A DNA stretch of 46,831 bases from Xenococcaceae cyanobacterium MO_167.B27 (GCA_030065935.1 JASJCP010000061.1:1-46831), one strand, 5' to 3'; shown: positions 36,080 to 46,018, numbered from the stretch's first letter. The notes: generated by a model from the letters alone, not told the origin. Translations and numbers: made by a program.

Positions 36080-36350
36080 TGCTAGTGTAGGGGGTGCGAA
36101 AAACTAGGGAATAGGGAATAGGGTAATTGATTATTATGGTTCTAGTTTTTTTATGATACTAATAAGCATTAGTAATAACTAGTAAAAGCATTTAACCTTT
36201 AACAGTTGAATTTACTAACACATAAGTATTTCCTTGTCTAACTTGAGCTAATTTGAGAACTTAATTTACCTGTTAACTCTAATAACAATAACCTAGAGCA
36301 AGCTGTAATCAGTAATCAAGAGACTTAGTATTACTCTTGAGTTTTTAAAC

Positions 36351-37139
36351 CTAGTTAGATTTAGTGGCTAACTGCAACATACTTTGAGTGATACCAGGAA
36401 AGAGACGATGTAAGAAAGTGGGAACTTTTGCCGAACCGACAATTACTTCTGCTTCGGAGTGTTTGACTGCATTCCAGATGGCTTTTGCTACATCTTCTGG
36501 TTGACTGACAAGGGGACTCGATAGCATTTGCTTCATCTGTTGCGGATCGCTATCTTTAAATACGGCACGTTCTAAAAAGTCGCTATTGGTAACGCTGGGG
36601 TGTATTCCTGAGACGTGGATACCTTGAGGCTCTAATTCTAAACGCAAAGTTTCAGTTAAGCCAGTTATGGCATATTTGGTCGTACAGTATGCTGTCATAT
36701 TGGGTAGTGGTACTTTACCGCCAAACGAACCGACATTGATGATGTTTCCCTGCTTTCTCTCTAGAAAATGAGGTAACAGTGCATTGATAGTATAGATATA
36801 TCCCCATAAGTTGACGTTGATAATTTTTTCCCAGTCTTCAATATTAGTTTTACTCATCGGTGCAGTCATACAGATACCAGCGTTATTGACTAAAACATCA
36901 ATTTGAGAAAAGCGTTCGATGCCTAAATTAATCAATGCTTCTACCGCAGTGCGAGCACCTGTATCAGTGGTAATTGCTAATACCTGTCTGTCTAATTTTT
37001 TTATCTGTTCAGCAATAGCTTCTAATTTATCTTTGGTGCGGGCAGTAATAATTAAATCGTAACCGTTTTTAGCAAACAATAAAGCGGTAGCTTTACCAAT
37101 ACCTTGAGATGCGCCAGTAATAAAAGCAGTAGGAGACAT
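36351..37139 (-). CDS. Short-chain dehydrogenase/reductase (SDR)
   Basis: 262 residues, classical SDR. NAD(P) loop [15 protein letters not shown] (about 8-22), NNAG, and the catalytic Ser-Tyr-Lys in GSFGGKVPLPNMTAYCTTK. The C-terminal part (HPSVTNSDFLERAVF; SEAEVIVGSAKVPTFLHRLF) is of the type seen in dehydrogenases of lipid or general oxidoreduction families rather than FabG. Substrate not assignable. Confidence 0.8.
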   Translation of the reverse strand: MSPTAFITGASQGIGKATALLFAKNGYDLIITARTKDKLEAIAEQIKKLDRQVLAITTDTGARTAVEALINLGIERFSQIDVLVNNAGICMTAPMSKTNIEDWEKIINVNLWGYIYTINALLPHFLERKQGNIINVGSFGGKVPLPNMTAYCTTKYAITGLTETLRLELEPQGIHVSGIHPSVTNSDFLERAVFKDSDPQQMKQMLSSPLVSQPEDVAKAIWNAVKHSEAEVIVGSAKVPTFLHRLFPGITQSMLQLATKSN

Positions 37140-37382
37140 AGTTTAAAGTCAAGAGTCTAAAGTCAACAGTGATTAACTGTTCTTAAATCTTACAAATTTA
37201 CAATCAATTTAGGCATCAATAGAAAGATATATTTAATGCTCTAAGTATATGACTGTTAGTTTTTGATTGTATCTTCCAGTAGTTATAAATCTTGAGTTAC
37301 AGACTTAGCTCTCTTTGATTTATCATTAAATATTTTTGAATAATGCTTTAACCTACAATATAGCTAACTACATTTAATATCA

Positions 37383-37799
37383 ATGCTAAAAATTTCCGAG
37401 CAAGTTACTATCCCAAGTTGTGAAATCAAGATAAATGCTGTTCGTTCTCAAGGTGCAGGAGGTCAGAACGTTAACAAAGTAGCTACCGCTATACATCTGC
37501 GTTTTGATATCAAGGCATCGTCACTTCCTAATTCTTATAAAGAAAACCTATTGAAATTAGGCGACTCTAGAATCTCACAAGATGGAGTAATTGTAATAAA
37601 AGCACAACAGTTTCGTAGTCAAGGACAAAACAAAGAAGATGCCTTGAAACGACTTAAAGACTTGATAAAAAGCGGTTCAATTATCAAGAAAAAACGATTT
37701 GCAACTAAGACAACAAAAAGCGCCAAAAGAAAGAGATTGGACAAGAAAGCTAAACGAAGTCAATTGAAAGCATTAAGAAGAAAAGTTGAATATGATTAA
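37383..37799 (+). CDS. arfB: ArfB/ICT1-type peptidyl-tRNA hydrolase (ribosome rescue)
   Basis: ArfB (YaeJ) hydrolyses peptidyl-tRNA on stalled ribosomes without a release codon. The 138-residue protein has the catalytic GGQ in SQGAGGQNVNK (26-28) and the fold of release-factor domain 3. The C-terminal tail is strongly basic (KTTKSAKRKRLDKKAKRSQL), as needed to enter the empty mRNA channel. It lacks the codon-reading domain of true release factors, which supports ArfB. It starts with ATG at 37383 and stands alone. Confidence 0.92.
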   Translation: MLKISEQVTIPSCEIKINAVRSQGAGGQNVNKVATAIHLRFDIKASSLPNSYKENLLKLGDSRISQDGVIVIKAQQFRSQGQNKEDALKRLKDLIKSGSIIKKKRFATKTTKSAKRKRLDKKAKRSQLKALRRKVEYD

Positions 37800-37898
37800 C
37801 TGCTAAATATTTTATGAATCAATATAGCGATGGCAATTAATCATCGAAATAACGATTTAAAATACAGCTAATCTACAGTCCAATCACCTATACCTGAT

Positions 37899-39677
37899 TT
37901 AAAGATTAACCAGATCTGTAACTATTTTATCTTCTTGTCCTTGTTGCCATTGAGCTATTATATTTAAACTACCTTCAAGGAACTTGTTACTACAACTGCG
38001 ACGTTGAATTTTACCGCTAGAAGTTTTAGGAATGCTACCAGTTTTAATAAGGGCGATCGCATATACTTCTACTTCATGTTCTTGTCCTACAGATTGAGAA
38101 ATAGCTGTGACAATTTCCTCCATATTAAGAGAGCGTAAATAGCTTCTTTCTACTTCTTGCACAATCACTAATCTGTCTGCACCATCCCGATCAATAGAAA
38201 AGGCTGCCCCAGCATTTTTTCTTAATGCAGGATGGGATTTTTGTACGGTATCTTCGACGTGCTGAGGATAACAAAATCTCCCCCAAAAAATCATTACTTC
38301 TTTTAATCTTCCTGTAATAAACAATTCCCCATTATCTAAAAATCCTAAGTCCCCAGTCCGTAAATATTTGACTGTTGTACTATCTTTTAAATTACCAGCA
38401 AAAGTATCTTTAGTTGCTTCTGGTTGATTCCAATAACCTTGACCTATTCCTGCACCAGAAACCCATATTTCCCCAATTTCATCTTCTTGACATAAGGTTA
38501 AAGTTTTAGGATTAACTATAATTACTTCCGTATCTAGCCAAGTTTTACCACAACCGACAATAGGTTTACTTCCTGGCTTTTCTGCTGCAACTTCTACCAC
38601 TTTATTTTGTTCTAAAGCGGAACTATCTAAATACTTAATAATCGGCTGCTGTTCTGGTACACTTCCTGTAATAAATAGTGTCGCTTCCGCCATACCATAA
38701 CAAGGATAAAAAGCTGAATGATTAAACCCACAATTAGCAAAAATGTGTGAGAATCTAGCAATAGTTTCTGCTCGCACTGTTTCTGCACCAGAGAATGCTA
38801 CTTTCCAGCTACTTAAGTCTAAGTTAGCTAACTTTTCAGGAGTGGCTTTTAAACATAATAAATCATAGGCGAAATTAGGACCTCCACTGGTAGTAGCTTG
38901 ATAGTGAGCAATTGCTTTTAACCATTCCCAAGGTTGTTGTGCAACATATACAGGAGACATTAAAATACTAGGTGTACCTAAATATAGAGGTTGTAAAACA
39001 TTGCCAATTAATCCCATATCGTGAAACATCGGCAACCAACCTACAACTATAGCAGATTCATCATGGGCGAATCCTTGGCGGATAGTTTCTTGATTATGTA
39101 GAATATTATTATGAGATACCATAACTCCTTTAGGTTTTCCTGTTGAGCCAGAGGTATATTGTAAGAAAGCTATAGTATCAGAGATTATTTTCGGCTCTTT
39201 CCAGTCTTTAGCTAAAGCTAAGTCTATTGTGTCTGTGGCGATGCGGTTAAAATGCTTGAATTTCCCTCTTATTTCTTGATTCTTTGCAACTTCTTCGTCA
39301 ATTACTCTTAAAAATTCTGTGTTAGTTAATAATACTGATGCTTCTGATAGTTTAACCCGTTCTGTTAATTCAGAAACCGCCTTACCTCGACGGGGAGGAT
39401 TTTTTGTCACTGCAATTACCCCCGCATAGAGACATCCCATAAAGGCTGCAATAAACTCTAAACCTGCATGATAAGGATATACAAGCAAAGCTCTACCACC
39501 TGGTTTAACTATAGCTTGTAATTGAGACGCGATCGCAATAGCTTGGGTATCTAATTGCTGATAAGTCAGATTTCCTATTTCTGTTGTGCCATCTTGAAGA
39601 AATCTATAAGCAATATCATGGGGTTGCGCGATCGCTCTATACTTAAGAAGGTCTAATAAATGGGAAAATTTATTCAT
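37899..39677 (-). CDS. Fatty acyl-AMP ligase (FAAL-like)
   Basis: 592 residues of the adenylate-forming family, activating a fatty acid to acyl-AMP. Seen are YTSGSTGKPKGVMVSH (P-loop), GWLPMFHDMGLIGNVLQPLY (a segment characteristic of FAAL), YGMAEATLFITG, RTGDLGFLDNGELFITGR, and the terminal catalytic Lys in IPKTSSGKIQRR. In FAALs a segment after GR-K is usually RGRNHYP; here it is WGRFCYPQHVE, with Phe in place of Asn. No acyl-carrier or polyketide synthase genes are nearby, so the acceptor is unknown. Possible roles include alkene, lipopeptide or glycolipid formation. Confidence 0.83.
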   Translation of the reverse strand: MNKFSHLLDLLKYRAIAQPHDIAYRFLQDGTTEIGNLTYQQLDTQAIAIASQLQAIVKPGGRALLVYPYHAGLEFIAAFMGCLYAGVIAVTKNPPRRGKAVSELTERVKLSEASVLLTNTEFLRVIDEEVAKNQEIRGKFKHFNRIATDTIDLALAKDWKEPKIISDTIAFLQYTSGSTGKPKGVMVSHNNILHNQETIRQGFAHDESAIVVGWLPMFHDMGLIGNVLQPLYLGTPSILMSPVYVAQQPWEWLKAIAHYQATTSGGPNFAYDLLCLKATPEKLANLDLSSWKVAFSGAETVRAETIARFSHIFANCGFNHSAFYPCYGMAEATLFITGSVPEQQPIIKYLDSSALEQNKVVEVAAEKPGSKPIVGCGKTWLDTEVIIVNPKTLTLCQEDEIGEIWVSGAGIGQGYWNQPEATKDTFAGNLKDSTTVKYLRTGDLGFLDNGELFITGRLKEVMIFWGRFCYPQHVEDTVQKSHPALRKNAGAAFSIDRDGADRLVIVQEVERSYLRSLNMEEIVTAISQSVGQEHEVEVYAIALIKTGSIPKTSSGKIQRRSCSNKFLEGSLNIIAQWQQGQEDKIVTDLVNL

Positions 39678-39815
39678 TACTAAAAAAAAAACCAGAATAT
39701 GGAACTTATCTTAGCGAAAATCAATCAGAGTAATCAGATATTTCAGATGATGCTATCAAGGCAATAATCTTGAGTCCCTAAAGAGCTAGTTATTTGGTTT
39801 GAGTTTCGATTTATT

Positions 39816-40289
39816 ATGTTTAAGGTTAATATTTCTGCTGGTAATTTGTCTAAAATTTGGATTCGTCTTATTAATGTTAGTAGCCTAGCTAGTTTAGGCA
39901 TTCTATTTGGTATAGTTCCTCAAATCCTCCCTCAGTCTCATAGATTTTCCTTCGAGTATAATGCCTATGCTGGAAATTATACCCAACAAGAAATCAGTAA
40001 TTATGCTAGGGCTGGTTTACAAATTGAAAGACTCAGAAGAAGAACATATCAAGAAATAAAAAAACAAACTAACCAAAGACCACCCAACATTGTTTGTAAT
40101 CGACCTGAAACCATACAACAATTATCCCCAAATATTCGTAACATCGCTAATAACTATTGTCAAGAAACTACCAATATTATCCGCAATAATAATTTAACTA
40201 TCCGACGCTTCAATGAACTAAAAAGAAGTTACGATGGAGGAGGAGAATTTCATCGACAAGTACAGCAGATGCTACTTCGGCTTCAATAG
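39816..40289 (+). CDS. DUF4168 protein, exported or anchored
   Basis: 157 residues. A hydrophobic N-terminal segment (about 17-37) suggests a signal peptide or anchor. The rest is helical and begins YTQQEISNYARAGLQIERLR, which matches my memory of DUF4168, a domain of unknown function in cyanobacteria and other bacteria. It is Asn- and Gln-rich. Two Cys occur in the domain (IVCNRP and NNYCQE). It is upstream of a short open frame on the same strand. Confidence 0.65.
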   Translation: MFKVNISAGNLSKIWIRLINVSSLASLGILFGIVPQILPQSHRFSFEYNAYAGNYTQQEISNYARAGLQIERLRRRTYQEIKKQTNQRPPNIVCNRPETIQQLSPNIRNIANNYCQETTNIIRNNNLTIRRFNELKRSYDGGGEFHRQVQQMLLRLQ

Positions 40290-40347
40290 ACCTTGGTTAA
40301 GTCAGGTAACGCGGTAATAGGTAGATATTAACGACTTACGAGCCTAT

Positions 40348-40593
40348 TTGCTAGGGACTAATCCTCAAGGAATAACCACAGCAAGTACACCGATTTTGAA
40401 AACAGCGATTGGTTTTAGTCAGCCTGATAGCATAGCATTGTTAAGTCAAACTGATAATAATTATGCTGAATCTGGAACAGGGGATGCTGCTATAAAACTA
40501 TCTCAATGGATTTCTGATTGGCGAGCAGTTGGGCGACCTAGTTTTGACCAGTACAAGCCACTTGATCATCAAACTAAGAAAATTTGTGGCTAG
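40348..40593 (+). CDS. Unrecognised short frame, likely gene fragment
   Basis: An open frame of 81 codons from a TTG, open about seven codons further upstream but without ATG or ribosome-binding site. It contains LGTNPQGITTASTPILKTAI and IKLSQWISDWRAVGRPSFDQ, which look like coding sequence. I do not recognise it. It is most likely the C-terminal remnant of a larger gene; chance is the alternative. Confidence 0.35.
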   Translation: MLGTNPQGITTASTPILKTAIGFSQPDSIALLSQTDNNYAESGTGDAAIKLSQWISDWRAVGRPSFDQYKPLDHQTKKICG

Positions 40594-40738
40594 GTGACTC
40601 GATTCCTTTCTTAAAACTAGAATTTGACAAAAGTTTTTAGCTATTTTTTATTATATAGCTCCCATACTGCCTTAGTGAAGCAGAGATCGCCAATAAAAAT
40701 AAACTGAGGATTAGTGAATATTTGTGACTCAACAGTAT

Positions 40739-41920
40739 CTAAGCTGCATTACCAAAGCGAATTTTGAGATAATCTTGCTCCATTTTTGCTCCTGATGGTT
40801 TCAGTGCTGCTAGTGCTTGGGGTAATACTAAATTACGACGATGATTCCCGATCCTAACATTTAGTTCATCCCCAGTTTTATTGAGTTGAATTTGCTCTTT
40901 CGGGATACCTGGTAAATACAATTCAAGACTGTAACAACCCTTATCTTGCAATACTCTCACGGTGTTTTCCTTGTAATAAACCTGGCTAGGGTCTTCATCT
41001 GCGTACAGAATTTCTTTCAATCTATCTAATGCTTCTAAACCACACATTTCCTCAGAAAAGAGTGGTACTTCTTTCACTGGTAAAGGATGGAAGTTATCAT
41101 AAATTTCTTGCTTATATACTTGCTGATTAGATTTCCATCTTTCAAAGAAAGGATCGCTAACAGAATCAGGAATAATACGATTAGCTACTACCATATCAGT
41201 TGCTACATTATATAAACTCAAATAAGCATGAGCGCGTAAAGATTCCTTAATGACCATTTTTTCAGGATTCATAACCAACCGCACTGAAGTTTGAGTATTG
41301 TCTGTTAAGACCTTTTCTAAAGCTTCAATCTGCTCATAAAATTCATAGGGTGCATCCATCACTTCATTATCAGGAAGAGAAAAACCTGCAATGGGTCGAA
41401 AGATTGGTTCTACAATAGGACGTAACGCAGCCGACATTCCTTGAAACGGTTTGTAAAAACGTCTCATATACCAGCCTCCCACTTCAGGAAGACTCAGTAG
41501 TCGTAAAGCTGTTCCTGTTGGTGCAGAGTCAATAATCAGAATATCAAAATCCCCTTCATCATAATGACGTTTCATCCTCACTAAGCCAAAAATTTCATCC
41601 ATTCCTGGCAAAATAGCTAATTCTTCTGCTTGGACTCCTTCTAAACCTCTAGCTTGCAAGACTTGGGTAATATAACGCTTAACTGCACCCCAATTTCCTT
41701 CCAATTCCATTAGAGCATCTAATTCTGCACCCCAGAGGTTAGGACGTACTAATTCGGGTTCGTGTCCCAACGACCTATCAAAGCTATCAGCAAGAGAGTG
41801 AGCAGGGTCAGTACTAAGTACTAGTGTTTTATATCCCAGTTCAGAACAACGGAGTCCAGTTGCAGCTGCTACGGAGGTTTTACCGACTCCGCCTTTACCA
41901 GTCATTAAAATTACGCGCAT
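40739..41920 (-). CDS. Get3d/ArsA-family ATPase with C-terminal alpha-crystallin domain
   Basis: 393 residues. The deviant Walker A GKGGVGKT (8-15) with the signature Lys, switch I in [12 protein letters not shown] and [12 protein letters not shown] mark the ArsA/Get3 family. Residues about 318-390 form an HSP20/alpha-crystallin-like domain ([25 protein letters not shown]). This combination is known for Get3d, a paralogue of the tail-anchored protein targeting factor found in cyanobacteria and plants. It has no arsenic-binding Cys set or arsenic-pump partner, so an arsenite pump is unlikely. Its client is unknown; a role in membrane protein or hydrophobic cargo handling is plausible. Confidence 0.88.
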   Translation of the reverse strand: MRVILMTGKGGVGKTSVAAATGLRCSELGYKTLVLSTDPAHSLADSFDRSLGHEPELVRPNLWGAELDALMELEGNWGAVKRYITQVLQARGLEGVQAEELAILPGMDEIFGLVRMKRHYDEGDFDILIIDSAPTGTALRLLSLPEVGGWYMRRFYKPFQGMSAALRPIVEPIFRPIAGFSLPDNEVMDAPYEFYEQIEALEKVLTDNTQTSVRLVMNPEKMVIKESLRAHAYLSLYNVATDMVVANRIIPDSVSDPFFERWKSNQQVYKQEIYDNFHPLPVKEVPLFSEEMCGLEALDRLKEILYADEDPSQVYYKENTVRVLQDKGCYSLELYLPGIPKEQIQLNKTGDELNVRIGNHRRNLVLPQALAALKPSGAKMEQDYLKIRFGNAA

Positions 41921-42630
41921 AGTGAGAGTTTTTTCCTAAGAGAGAGATTTACATTACTTTATATTATTGTGAACCTTTTTCGCGACAAAAGGAATTCTCT
42001 TGCCAGGGTTAGTGGAGAAAAAATTTAAGTAGTTGGACAAAATTAAATTTACTTGTTAAGGACTAGGCAAGAAGGGTAACAGTAAAACTGCTTATACAAT
42101 TAATGATGTGTAGATACTTAAAATGGGATCAATGGGGAGCCAGAACGCTACTCTAGTATAAGCTGTTAGAGCTATAGTCCAAAGTGTTTTCCTCAAGGAG
42201 AGGAATTGATGTCCGCTTCTACTAACTTCCCATCCACAAAAGGGCAGTTCTCAGTAATTATTTATCTAATTCTCATATTTTAAATTTATTTTTTGGTAGA
42301 ATAATTAACAATAATTATCTCAATTATAATAGATATTATTTTATAATAATTTACTTATAATTTCATGCAATAAATAACATAAAGCTTTAGATATTAGAAA
42401 TCAATAACCAGTTTAGACTGAGGCAGTTTAGTTTTATTAAAGGTATATAATTGATACTTATGTTAACTTTATAGAGCTAAATTGCATTTTAAAAAGATTA
42501 TTTTTTAGTATTTTTAACCAAAACTAATTTTACAAATTGTGAAATACAACGCCAAAGAGGAACTAATTAAGACTAAACTAAGTCTGTTCAATAGTGTTGT
42601 GTCATAATTTTCAGGAACTACATTAATTTT
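41921..42630. other. Long AT-rich intergenic region before the spondin-CHRD gene
   Basis: About 700 bases, very AT-rich in the second half. No large gene is seen. One tiny frame with a strong ribosome-binding site is listed separately (42209-42283). The last 100 bases should contain the promoter of the next gene. Confidence 0.6.
42209..42283 (+). CDS. Tiny 24-codon open frame, doubtful
   Basis: ATG at 42209 with a strong AAGGAG nearby and a frame reading MSASTNFPSTKGQFSVIIYL then four more residues and TAA. The ribosome-binding site lies inside a small hairpin (TTCCTC/GAGGAA, 42189-42205), which could block it. The hydrophobic end could be a short membrane peptide. Chance or a gene relic are equally possible. 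Confidence 0.2.
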   Translation: MSASTNFPSTKGQFSVIIYLILIF

Positions 42631-45540
42631 ATGGCTGATTTTGAAGTAACAATAAGAATTGAAAATACCGCACCAGAAGACGGAATTTTCTTAACTCCTG
42701 TTTGGGTAGGACTTCATAATGGAGATTTTGATACTTACGATGTTTTACGTCCTGCATCTCCTGGTTTAGAAAGACTGGCTGAAGATGGAGATGTCAGCGT
42801 AATTTCTGATGAATTTGATGCAAGTGGTGCAGGTGGTGCAGAGGCTACTATTGTTGGAGGAGATGATAATGTTATTGCGCCTGGAGAGGTTGCAACTGTT
42901 ACTTTGACTCTCGATGGCGATGACCCTGCTAATCGCTACTTAAACTTTCTTTCGATGGTAGTTCCTTCCAATGATGCTTTTATTGGCAACTTTAATCATC
43001 GAGACTTGGCTATTTTTGATCCACAAGGTAACTTTATTGGTTTAGACTTATTGGTTACTGGAGAGGAAGTTTTTGATGCTGGAACTGAAGTTAATGATGA
43101 ACTAGAAGAAAATACTGCTTTCTTCTCCCAAACTACTCCTGATACTGGTGAGGATGAAAATGGCATAATTAGACGACATCCAGGTTTTGAGCCAGGGGGA
43201 AGAATTTTAACTGAGGATGGTACAACACCAGGCGCACCTGCTGCTTTTACCAGTGCTGATTTTACCGCAGATGATTATCAAGTAGCTCGCATTACTGTTT
43301 CTACCGAAGAATTACCTTTACCCATTGATGACCCAGTAAGTATTACATCGACTCTAGATGGGGGACAGCAAATAGAAGGTGGTGATGAAAATGCTACAGG
43401 GACTTCTATTTTAACTCTCAATGACACAGGAGATGCTTTAGAGTATAGCCTTACTGTTTCAGGTCTAGACTTTGGTGCTAATGGGTTTCTAGAAGGAGGC
43501 GCACAAACTGAAGACACTAGCGATGATGTAACCCTTATTCACATTCACAATGCACCAAGAGGGGAAAATGGTCCTGTTGTCTTTAGTCTATTTGATACTG
43601 TTACTCCCGAACTAGGTAATGTATTAAATATTGAGGGTAATCAAGATGAGGATTTAGTAGTTACTCTCAATGATGATGATTCAGTTACTATCACTGGTGT
43701 GTGGGAAGAAAGCGACCCAGCAACTAGTCCTTTAAGTAATTTTGTTGCTGAAATTCGCAATACAGAAGAAGATGCTGATTTAAATCTCTACTGGAATATT
43801 CATACAGAAGAATTTGCTGCTGGTGCAATTCGGGGTCAACTGGTGGTGGATAATGTAGAGCCAGATCCCATAGATGTTACTGTAACTATTGAAAACCTTG
43901 CTCCTGTAGGGGGAACTTTCTTAACTCCTTTCTGGGTCGGTTTCCACAATGGACAGTTTGACAGCTACGACCGAGGAAGTGCTATTACTCCTGGTTTAGA
44001 AAGCCTGGTAGAAGATGGGGATACTACTGCTTTCTCTCAAGAATTTCTCGCTAGTGGTAATGGAGTAGTTGATCGCACAATTACTGGTGGAGAAGGGATA
44101 GAAGGGGTTATCGACCCAGGAGAAACAGTTTCTGCTACTTTTACTCTTGATAGAAATGCTGATACCAGTCGCTTTTTCAGTTACGCCTCAATGGTAATTC
44201 CTTCCAATGATGCTTTCATTGCTAATGGCAACCCCTTAATTAGTCCTATCTTTGATGAAGAGGGGAACTTTATTGGTACAGATTTTATTGTTCCAGGAAA
44301 TGAAGTCCTCGATGGCGGAACAGAAGTCAACGATGAATTAGCAGAAAATACTGCTTTCTTCTCCCAAGAAACTCCTGATACTGGTGTGGATGAAAATGGT
44401 GTTGTAGAATTCCATCCAGGTTTTATCGATGGGGGAAGAATTTTAAGCGAGGATGGAACAACACAAGGCGCACCTGCTGCTTTTAACAATGCTGACTTTC
44501 TCGCAGAGGGTTATCAAGTGGCTCGTGTTACTGTTTCTATCGTGGATGACCCTGTAAATATTATTTCTGTTCTCGATGGAGAACAAGAAGTTGATGCTGG
44601 TGATGCTGATGCTACAGGAATTTCTACTCTCACTCTCAATGAGACAGGGAATGGTTTGGAATATAGCCTTACTGTTTCGGGTTTAGACTTTGGTGCTAAT
44701 GGTTTGCTCGAAGGAGGCGCACAAACTGAAGACACTAGCGATGATGTGACTAGTATTCACATTCGCAATGCACCAAGGGGAGAAGATGGTGGGGTTGTCT
44801 TTAGTCTATTTGATACTGTTGCTCCCGAACTAGGTAATGTATTAGAAATTGAGGGTAATCAAGATGACGATTTAGAAGTTACTCTTAATGATGATGGTTC
44901 TGTTACTCTAACAGGAGTTTGGGATGGAACTGACCCTGCAAACACTTCTTTAAGTGAATTTGTTTCTGATATTCGGGATGCAGAAGACGGAGAAGATTTA
45001 GACCTCTACTGGAATATTCATACAGAAGAATTCCCTGCTGGTGCAATTCGGGGTCAATTAGTGGTTGGAGATGACATAAATCAGTTACTATTAGATACTC
45101 CCTTTGTTCGGTTTCAAAATACTGATATCCCTGGAACTTATATTTTTGCTACAGGAGAAGAAGCACAGAATATTCGCAATAACTTTCCTAATTTTGAAGA
45201 AGAAGGTGTTGCTTTTAATGCAGCTACCCAACCCAATCAGGATTTGATTCCTTTAACTCGTCTGCAAAGTGTTGACCGACCAGGAACTTATCTGTTTGTG
45301 GGAGACGGAGAACTTAATGATATTCAGTCTAACCCTGAGTTTGCTGATGATTTCATAGTGGAAGGTATTGCTTTCTACGTTTTTGGAGCGGGTGCTGGCA
45401 GAGGAACTCCTTTTAATCGTTTTCAAAATACTGATATCCCTGGAACTTACCTTTATGCTACAGGAGAAGAAGCAGAGAATATTAGTAATAACTTCCCTAA
45501 CTTTTTTGATGAAGGAATTGCTTTTGAAGCGGGAACTTAA
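42631..45540 (+). CDS. Large spondin-CHRD tandem protein with C-terminal triple repeat
   Basis: 969 residues, acidic, with no signal peptide. The first half has a Spondin_N-like domain (about 4-225; PVWVGLHNGDFDTYD; ASMVVPSNDAF-type segments) and a CHRD domain (about 232-406; NLYWNIHTEEFAAGAIRGQL). Both are then repeated (about 412-635 and 638-812) with high identity; at the DNA level one landmark recurs about 1218 bases apart. The last 143 residues (827-969) are three repeats of the RFQN-D-PGTYLFATGEE type, as in the cyclophilin at 22147. Domain types suggest an extracellular adhesin or matrix protein. Without a signal peptide, export may depend on the C-terminal module or a type I system. 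A terminator follows. Confidence 0.85.
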   Translation: MADFEVTIRIENTAPEDGIFLTPVWVGLHNGDFDTYDVLRPASPGLERLAEDGDVSVISDEFDASGAGGAEATIVGGDDNVIAPGEVATVTLTLDGDDPANRYLNFLSMVVPSNDAFIGNFNHRDLAIFDPQGNFIGLDLLVTGEEVFDAGTEVNDELEENTAFFSQTTPDTGEDENGIIRRHPGFEPGGRILTEDGTTPGAPAAFTSADFTADDYQVARITVSTEELPLPIDDPVSITSTLDGGQQIEGGDENATGTSILTLNDTGDALEYSLTVSGLDFGANGFLEGGAQTEDTSDDVTLIHIHNAPRGENGPVVFSLFDTVTPELGNVLNIEGNQDEDLVVTLNDDDSVTITGVWEESDPATSPLSNFVAEIRNTEEDADLNLYWNIHTEEFAAGAIRGQLVVDNVEPDPIDVTVTIENLAPVGGTFLTPFWVGFHNGQFDSYDRGSAITPGLESLVEDGDTTAFSQEFLASGNGVVDRTITGGEGIEGVIDPGETVSATFTLDRNADTSRFFSYASMVIPSNDAFIANGNPLISPIFDEEGNFIGTDFIVPGNEVLDGGTEVNDELAENTAFFSQETPDTGVDENGVVEFHPGFIDGGRILSEDGTTQGAPAAFNNADFLAEGYQVARVTVSIVDDPVNIISVLDGEQEVDAGDADATGISTLTLNETGNGLEYSLTVSGLDFGANGLLEGGAQTEDTSDDVTSIHIRNAPRGEDGGVVFSLFDTVAPELGNVLEIEGNQDDDLEVTLNDDGSVTLTGVWDGTDPANTSLSEFVSDIRDAEDGEDLDLYWNIHTEEFPAGAIRGQLVVGDDINQLLLDTPFVRFQNTDIPGTYIFATGEEAQNIRNNFPNFEEEGVAFNAATQPNQDLIPLTRLQSVDRPGTYLFVGDGELNDIQSNPEFADDFIVEGIAFYVFGAGAGRGTPFNRFQNTDIPGTYLYATGEEAENISNNFPNFFDEGIAFEAGT

Positions 45541-45572
45541 AACTATTGCTTAATTGATTGTTCATCACTCTC

Positions 45573-45598
45573 AGACACTTCACGGAGTGTCTTTTTTT
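45573..45598 (+). terminator. Rho-independent terminator of the spondin-CHRD gene
   Basis: AGACACT/AGTGTCT pair over a 6-base loop (45573-45592) and are followed by a run of T to 45598. It overlaps the 3' end of the convergent DUF2358 gene, whose final codons (ending Lys-Lys-Asp-Thr-Pro) read through it. Confidence 0.85.
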
Positions 45599-45981
45599 GT
45601 CTTGTTCTCAGAAAAAACTTGTAGTAAAACTTGAAAAGGAGTAATCGTCCAGCGATCGCAATGGGATATAATCAGATTATCTTCATTAAGCTGTAATTCA
45701 CTCCATCCCGAAATACTAATACGGGGTTTCCACGGTAGAGGTGGAGTCATGTTCAAAGTCCACTCAGTTCTAATATCATTGCCATTTTGGGAAACATCAT
45801 GGAGTTCGAGAACAATATCTTGAAAAAAACTCCCCAAGAAACCAATCATTTTCTGATAACGTTGAATTCCCCGAAACTTGTTTAAAGGGTCTTCAAAATA
45901 AACATCCTCAGCATAAATCTCATAACTTTGATTGTCGGGAAAATTTTGATAATCTTGCTTTAAAATTTCAATGATATCCAT
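45580..45981 (-). CDS. DUF2358 (NTF2-like) protein
   Basis: 133 residues without signal. The opening DIIEILKQDYQNFP, the segment IYAEDVYFEDPLNKFRGIQRY and RTEWTLNMTPPLPWKPRISI match my memory of DUF2358, an NTF2/SnoaL-like fold common in cyanobacteria and plastids. Function is not known. It is convergent with the spondin-CHRD gene and its tail lies within that gene's terminator. The next gene upstream (46019-46579) runs in the same direction with a 37-base gap. Confidence 0.8.
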   Translation of the reverse strand: MDIIEILKQDYQNFPDNQSYEIYAEDVYFEDPLNKFRGIQRYQKMIGFLGSFFQDIVLELHDVSQNGNDIRTEWTLNMTPPLPWKPRISISGWSELQLNEDNLIISHCDRWTITPFQVLLQVFSENKTKKDTP

Positions 45982-46018
45982 TAAATTAATTAGTAATTGC
46001 TAATTGCTAATTGCTATT

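Noticed and set aside
40739-41920. Arsenite-pump ATPase ArsA
   Set aside because: There is no arsB partner or arsenite-binding Cys set; the C-terminal alpha-crystallin-like domain points to Get3d.
43278-44735. Leftward frames inside the spondin-CHRD gene
   Set aside because: Antisense shadows; the same shadow repeats twice because the sense gene is duplicated.
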